A stretch of 6,577 bases of DNA. Origin: DASRUP01 sp036397395. Its GTDB lineage: Bacteria > Patescibacteriota > Minisyncoccia > Minisyncoccales > UBA10102. Positions within the stretch are counted from its first letter, which is position 1. Every line of letters starts with the position of its first letter. The notes under the pieces were generated by a model that saw only the letters and a list, made by a program, of their open reading frames with translations, did not search any database and had not been told where the DNA came from. The position numbers and the translations under genes are program-made. The stretch spans positions 1 through 6,577 of the forward strand of contig DASWIZ010000046.1 of NCBI GenBank assembly GCA_036397395.1, in the 5' to 3' direction. Below, in pieces: positions 4,415 to 6,577 of the stretch.

Positions 4415-4495
4415 ATGAGTTATCAGAAAGGCATTATTAGCATTATTGAGATTATTATCCCTCAAGCGCGGGAGGCCTTTTTGAAACACGCATAA
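4415..4495 (+). CDS. Isoleucine leader peptide
   Basis: This 26-codon ORF has seven Ile codons in residues 7-15 (IISIIEIII), encoded at 4433-4459. They lie 11-37 bases before the segment that can act as antiterminator at 4470-4477. The role would be to stall ribosomes when charged tRNA-Ile is scarce. The ATG coincides with the predicted transcription start, so it should be leaderless. The sixth and seventh Ile are followed by Pro, also seen at this place in the branched-chain leader of this window. No ilv gene follows; a 56-residue unknown protein does. The combination of promoter, Ile run, competing hairpins and terminator makes a chance ORF unlikely. Confidence 0.82.
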   Translation: MSYQKGIISIIEIIIPQAREAFLKHA

Positions 4496-4550
4496 ACTTT
4501 TGCAAACGTAAAACTACGGCGGCCCCCCCCAAAGGGAGGCCGCTTTTGTT
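4458..4550 (+). promoter_or_regulatory. Ile attenuator
   Basis: The terminator pairs GCGGCC at 4519-4524 with GGCCGC at 4538-4543. Inner C bases pair with GGG at 4534-4536, and TTTTGTTT follows. The segment GGGAGGCC occurs twice, at 4470-4477 just after the Ile codons and at 4534-4541 in the 3' arm. The first copy can therefore pair with the C-rich 5' arm and block the terminator. A short TCCC/GGGA stem (4458-4461 with 4470-4473) can hide the first copy. Confidence 0.72.
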
Positions 4551-4557
4551 TGAGCCT

Positions 4558-4589
4558 AGTGAGCGGCATTTGCCAGAATTTCGCTCACT
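4558..4589 (+). repeat. Inverted repeat between Ile attenuator and small gene
   Basis: AGTGAGCG at 4558-4565 is the exact reverse complement of CGCTCACT at 4582-4589. An internal GGCA/TGCC pair lies in the loop. No T run follows, so it is not a terminator. It could be an RNA structure in the 5' leader of the next gene or a dispersed palindrome. Confidence 0.45.
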
Positions 4590-4639
4590 GCGTTCGAAAT
4601 ACATTCGAGGCAGAATTTGTACCTTAAAAAGGGGAAACC

Positions 4640-4810
4640 ATGGATATTGGCGATATTGGGGTAAACTCATTTGAAGAAAACCACGCGCAAGACTATGACC
4701 ACATAGGAAAAATTCAGCTCGAACTTCGAAAACCCAATCTCTCCCTGGAGAAAAGGCGGTTCCTAACAGACCAACTACAAGGGCTTCGCGAAAGAGTTCG
4801 ACCCCGGTAA
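4640..4810 (+). CDS. Unknown 56-residue protein under the Ile attenuator
   Basis: I do not recognise this protein. AAAAAGGGG at 4626-4634 precedes the ATG by five bases and supports translation. The N-terminal third is acidic and polar (MDIGDIGVNSFEENHAQDYD). The rest looks like two charged helices (residues about 21-30 and 35-52) separated by KPNLS, ending in a strongly basic ERVRPR. Such a helical hairpin would suit a small protein-protein or nucleic-acid-binding module, but there is no diagnostic motif. No signal or membrane segment is seen. It is the only gene between the Ile attenuator and a terminator 29 bp after its stop, so it appears to be the sole output of the isoleucine switch. 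It parallels the 41-residue gene behind the Leu switch; the two sequences are not obviously similar. Confidence 0.66.
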   Translation: MDIGDIGVNSFEENHAQDYDHIGKIQLELRKPNLSLEKRRFLTDQLQGLRERVRPR

Positions 4811-4838
4811 TGGTTTCATCCGCACAACATACAATGAA

Positions 4839-4870
4839 GGGCCTGGCAATAGCTGGGCTCTTTTCTTTTT
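4839..4870 (+). terminator. Terminator of the Ile unit
   Basis: GGGCCTGGC at 4839-4847 pairs with GCTGGGCTC at 4852-4860 (nine pairs including three G-U) around AATA. TTTTCTTTTT follows. Confidence 0.72.
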
Positions 4871-4882
4871 GGCTAACTACAT

Positions 4883-4894
4883 TAGAATGAGACT
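4883..4894 (+). promoter_or_regulatory. -10 box of the tatD gene, leaderless start
   Basis: TAGAAT at 4883-4888 matches the -10 box of the Ile unit. The predicted start falls on or next to the tatD ATG at 4895. No clear -35 is present, because the expected position lies in the terminator T tract. Confidence 0.5.
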
Positions 4895-5809
4895 ATGTTA
4901 ATAGACACGCACGCGCATATAAATTTCAACGCGTTTAAGGACGACGGCGAGGAAGTGCTCAAACGCACGCTGGAGGCCGGTATGCAGGTTATTATGCCAG
5001 GGTCGCAGTATTCCACCTCAAAGCGCGCGGTGGAGATTGCGGAGCGTTACGAACAGGGCGTGTACGCTGCCGTTGGCCTGCACCCGATTCATATTGGCGA
5101 GCAACGGAAAGTGGATGTGCTGGAGGTGCAATCTTCCCTCGACTTCGCTCGGGCCTTCGGCTCTGAGGCTCAGGCTCGAAGAGATAAACAATCATGGGAG
5201 GAGTTTGAAACAAGAGCAGAAGAATTTGATTATGAGGCGTATAAAAAACTGGGTCAGAGTAAAAAGACAGTGGCGATAGGGGAGATAGGGCTGGACTATT
5301 ATTATTTTCCCAAAAGTAAAGCAAGGCGGGAGGAAATAATGCAAAAACAAAAAGCAGCTTTGCAGGCGCAAATGGATTTGGCAGACGAGTTGGGCCTGCC
5401 GGTTATTCTGCACTGCCGCGTAGCGCACGAGGATCTGCTCGAGTTTCTCGCTTCTCGCTTTACGTTTCATGCTTCAGGAATCAAGGGAGTAGTGCACAGC
5501 TACACCGGTACGGCAGAGCAGGCGCAAAAGTTTATGGATTTGGGCTTGTATCTTGGGTTTAACGGCTTAATTCTAAAAAACGTGCCAGCTTTGCCAAATC
5601 CAAGGGAACTAATAACTTCTATCCCGTTAGAACGAATTGTGTTAGAAACAGATTCTCCGTATTTAACTCCTCCAAAAACACCAAAAGAGCGTAACGAACC
5701 CCTGTTTTTGCAATATGTGGCAGAAGAGATTGCCAGGATAAAAAAGGTGAGCTTTGAAGAGGTGGCAAAACAAACTACCGAGAACGCAAAAAAGTTATTC
5801 ACAGTTTGA
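4895..5809 (+). CDS. tatD: TatD-family metal-dependent hydrolase (DNase)
   Basis: The protein is a cytoplasmic TatD-type TIM-barrel hydrolase. Family members act as metal-dependent DNases, with roles in DNA repair or turnover. Motifs in order: DTHAHI (residues 4-9, His6 and His8), GLHPIH (61-66), AIGEIGLDY (127-135, Glu130), LHCR (172-175, His173), VVHSYTG (199-205, His201) and ETDSPYL (251-257, Asp253). All expected metal ligands are present, so it should be active. At 304 residues it is about 40 longer than the usual 260. The extra length is between residues 70 and 125 and includes a stretch encoded by a palindromic repeat (residues 80-96). There is no ribosome binding site; the ATG falls at the predicted transcription start, suggesting a leaderless message. 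It appears monocistronic and unrelated in function to the attenuated units upstream. Confidence 0.93.
   Translation: MLIDTHAHINFNAFKDDGEEVLKRTLEAGMQVIMPGSQYSTSKRAVEIAERYEQGVYAAVGLHPIHIGEQRKVDVLEVQSSLDFARAFGSEAQARRDKQSWEEFETRAEEFDYEAYKKLGQSKKTVAIGEIGLDYYYFPKSKARREEIMQKQKAALQAQMDLADELGLPVILHCRVAHEDLLEFLASRFTFHASGIKGVVHSYTGTAEQAQKFMDLGLYLGFNGLILKNVPALPNPRELITSIPLERIVLETDSPYLTPPKTPKERNEPLFLQYVAEEIARIKKVSFEEVAKQTTENAKKLFTV
5132..5181 (+). repeat. Imperfect palindromic repeat inserted in frame in tatD
   Basis: The segment starts CTTCCCTCGACTTCGCTCGG and ends GAGGCTCAGGCTCGAAG. The ends are imperfectly inverse (CTTC...TCGA against TCGAAG), and GCCTTCGGC sits in the middle. This wording, built on TCGACTTCGCTC and GGCTCGAAG, resembles small dispersed palindromes found between genes in many bacterial genomes. 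Here it encodes residues 80-96 (SSLDFARAFGSEAQARR) without breaking the frame, in a part of TatD where the family has no conserved motif. Confidence 0.5.
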
Positions 5810-5833
5810 CACTGCCTTGTGCAATGGTATAAA
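5806..5833 (+). promoter_or_regulatory. Promoter at the tatD stop codon
   Basis: TTGACA at 5806-5811 overlaps the tatD stop, and TATAAA at 5828-5833 lies 16 bp away with a TGG extended -10 at 5825-5827. The predicted start is near 5840. Confidence 0.7.
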
Positions 5834-5839
5834 AAAGTC

Positions 5840-5981
5840 GTAAGAGTTCCGGCGTGGTCGCGCCGGGTATATACTCTTTCGAAAATGGATTTCTGAATCA
5901 ATAAGAGAAATCCACCCATTGTGGGTAAGAAGCCAAAATAGTTCAAGGTGGGAGGGTGCCATATGGTACCCTCCTTTTGTT
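5840..5981 (+). ncRNA. Putative structured small RNA of about 140 nt
   Basis: A good promoter and a strong terminator bracket this stretch, yet no ORF longer than a few codons with a ribosome binding site fits. Three stems are visible before the terminator: CCGGCG (5854-5859) with CGCCGG (5866-5871), enclosed by AGAGT/ACTCT; TGGATTTCT with AGAAATCCA (5884-5912); and ACCCA/TGGGT (5913-5925), which abuts or slightly competes with the second. The linker 5926-5950 is mostly unpaired. I cannot match it to 6S RNA, SRP RNA, tmRNA or a riboswitch class. It could also be a conditional 5' leader whose downstream gene is the fusion at 6048, but that gene has its own promoter. Confidence 0.5.
5951..5981 (+). 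terminator. Terminator of the small RNA unit
   Basis: GGAGGGTGCC at 5951-5960 pairs with GGTACCCTCC at 5965-5974 (ten pairs, one G-U) around ATAT. TTTTGTTTTG follows. Confidence 0.85.
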
Positions 5982-6011
5982 TTGCCTTATTTTTTTTGGG
6001 GAGAGAGGCTC

Positions 6012-6042
6012 TTGACATAAAAAGGTATGATATAGTATGATA
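6012..6042 (+). promoter_or_regulatory. Promoter with two 8-bp direct repeats, candidate RHH operator
   Basis: TTGACA at 6012-6017 and TATGAT at 6036-6041 are separated by 18 bp, and the predicted start falls on the ATG at 6048. GTATGATA occurs twice without mismatch, at 6025-6032 and 6035-6042, one helical turn apart and covering the -10 box. Tandem direct repeats are the usual target form for ribbon-helix-helix repressors, and the next gene encodes such a domain. Confidence 0.6.
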
Positions 6043-6047
6043 CTTTT

Positions 6048-6577
6048 ATGCCAAGAAGCAAAATTGCCATAACCATAAAAGACGATTTGTTACACAGGCT
6101 GGACCGCGCCATAGACGGGGAAACCATTCGAAACCGGTCGCACGCCATTGAGTATTTTTTAGATAAAGCCCTGGGCGCCAAAGTGGAAAAAGCGCTGCTT
6201 GTGGGCGGGTACAAAGACTTTTCTTTAAGTACGTTGTTTGAAGGTCGGCCCATTATTGAGCGCCAGCTTGAGCTGTTGCAAAAGCGCGGGGTAAAAGAAG
6301 TGCTGCTTTGGCTGCATCAAAACGAAAAAAATGTGCAAAAACTTGTGGGGGAGGGCTCAAAGTATGGGTTGCGTATTCTGTACCAATGGCAAGCTTCAGA
6401 ACGCGCGGGAACCGCGTATATTACAAGCATAGCAAAAAAGTTTTTTGGAGAGGATTCATTTTTTGTGTTGTATGGAGACGTAGTAACCGATATTGACCTT
6501 GCGGATTTTGCCGCGTACCACGAGGAAACAAACTCGGTAGCGACGGTTGCGTTAACATCCATTCAAGACCCTTCTTT
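6048..6577 (+). CDS. Ribbon-helix-helix domain fused to a nucleotidyltransferase-like domain (3' end outside window)
   Basis: The frame is open from ATG 6048 to the window end (176 codons). Residues 1-43 fit a ribbon-helix-helix DNA-binding domain: strand SKIAITI, helix DDLLHRLDRAI, then NRSHAIEYFLDKAL, with the typical turn before the second helix. Residues 49 onward match the fold of sugar-1-phosphate nucleotidyltransferases: ALLVGG (49-54), a GRPIIERQLELLQKRGVKEVLL stretch (67 onward), GTAYITSIAKKFF (121-133) and FVLYGDVVTDIDL (139-151). The GD pair (143-144) is kept. The glycine-rich GxGTRLxP motif is replaced by YKDFSLST, so NTP binding or catalysis may be altered. The protein may be a regulator that senses a sugar or nucleotide, possibly one that represses its own promoter. 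No ribosome binding site is present; initiation is probably leaderless. Confidence 0.82.
   Translation, partial: MPRSKIAITIKDDLLHRLDRAIDGETIRNRSHAIEYFLDKALGAKVEKALLVGGYKDFSLSTLFEGRPIIERQLELLQKRGVKEVLLWLHQNEKNVQKLVGEGSKYGLRILYQWQASERAGTAYITSIAKKFFGEDSFFVLYGDVVTDIDLADFAAYHEETNSVATVALTSIQDPS

Noticed and set aside
5944..5981. T-box-like wording (GGTGGG and GGTACC near a terminator)
   Set aside because: The T-box consensus around UGGNACC is not present in the required order before the terminator. There is no recognisable specifier stem, and no aminoacyl-tRNA or amino acid gene follows.
5500..6018. A 172-codon ORF on the minus strand
   Set aside because: It lies over the end of tatD, a promoter, a structured region and a terminator. 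The composition looks random and no motif is recognisable.
1..6577. CRISPR array, insertion sequence, tRNA or rRNA genes
   Set aside because: I found no regularly spaced repeats, transposase motifs, terminal repeats or tRNA/rRNA signatures on either strand.

Overview
The window reads like a compact bacterial genome, most plausibly from the Candidate Phyla Radiation (Patescibacteria). This is inferred, not proven. The clues are a TrpR/YerC-like repressor, a ribbon-helix-helix domain fused to a nucleotidyltransferase-like domain, a TatD hydrolase with an enlarged insert, very short 5' leaders, and many small proteins I cannot place. All supported genes are on the + strand. Promoters are sigma70-like (TTGACA, 16-18 nt, TAnnnT) and each unit tends to end in its own intrinsic terminator.

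The main feature (about 1-4870) is a run of short transcription units, each carrying an amino-acid-specific control element. (1) The C-terminal end of a TrpR-family repressor is followed by a CTAG-centred palindrome overlapping a -10 box, a 68-residue unknown protein, a 7-codon ORF with two Trp codons, and a terminator. (2) A Phe-rich leader peptide (9 Phe in 29 codons) with a textbook attenuator precedes an unknown 72-residue protein, a prephenate dehydratase (pheA) and two more small proteins. (3) A leader peptide with a Leu-Val-Val-Leu-Phe-Ile-Ile stretch and an attenuator precedes an Asp/Glu-type amino acid racemase. (4) A Leu-rich leader peptide (11 Leu in 31 codons) with a three-way attenuator precedes a 41-residue unknown protein. 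(5) An Ile-rich leader peptide (7 Ile in 26 codons) with an attenuator precedes a 56-residue unknown protein.

Four independent ribosome-mediated attenuators side by side, together with a TrpR-type operator, is unusual. It is more so because the Leu and Ile switches control only tiny unknown proteins, not recognisable leu or ilv biosynthetic enzymes. I infer that this is an amino-acid starvation response locus. The only recognisable enzymes are PheA and the racemase; the outputs are mostly undescribed small proteins.

The rest (4870-6577) holds a TatD-family metal-dependent hydrolase with a short palindromic repeat inserted in frame, a promoter-terminator unit of about 140 nt with no convincing ORF (a likely structured small RNA), and the start of a ribbon-helix-helix/nucleotidyltransferase fusion. 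The fusion's promoter contains two perfect 8-bp direct repeats 10 bp apart, which suggests autoregulation. Several starts (Phe leader, Ile leader, tatD, the fusion gene) lie 0-4 nt from the predicted transcription start, so leaderless translation appears common here.
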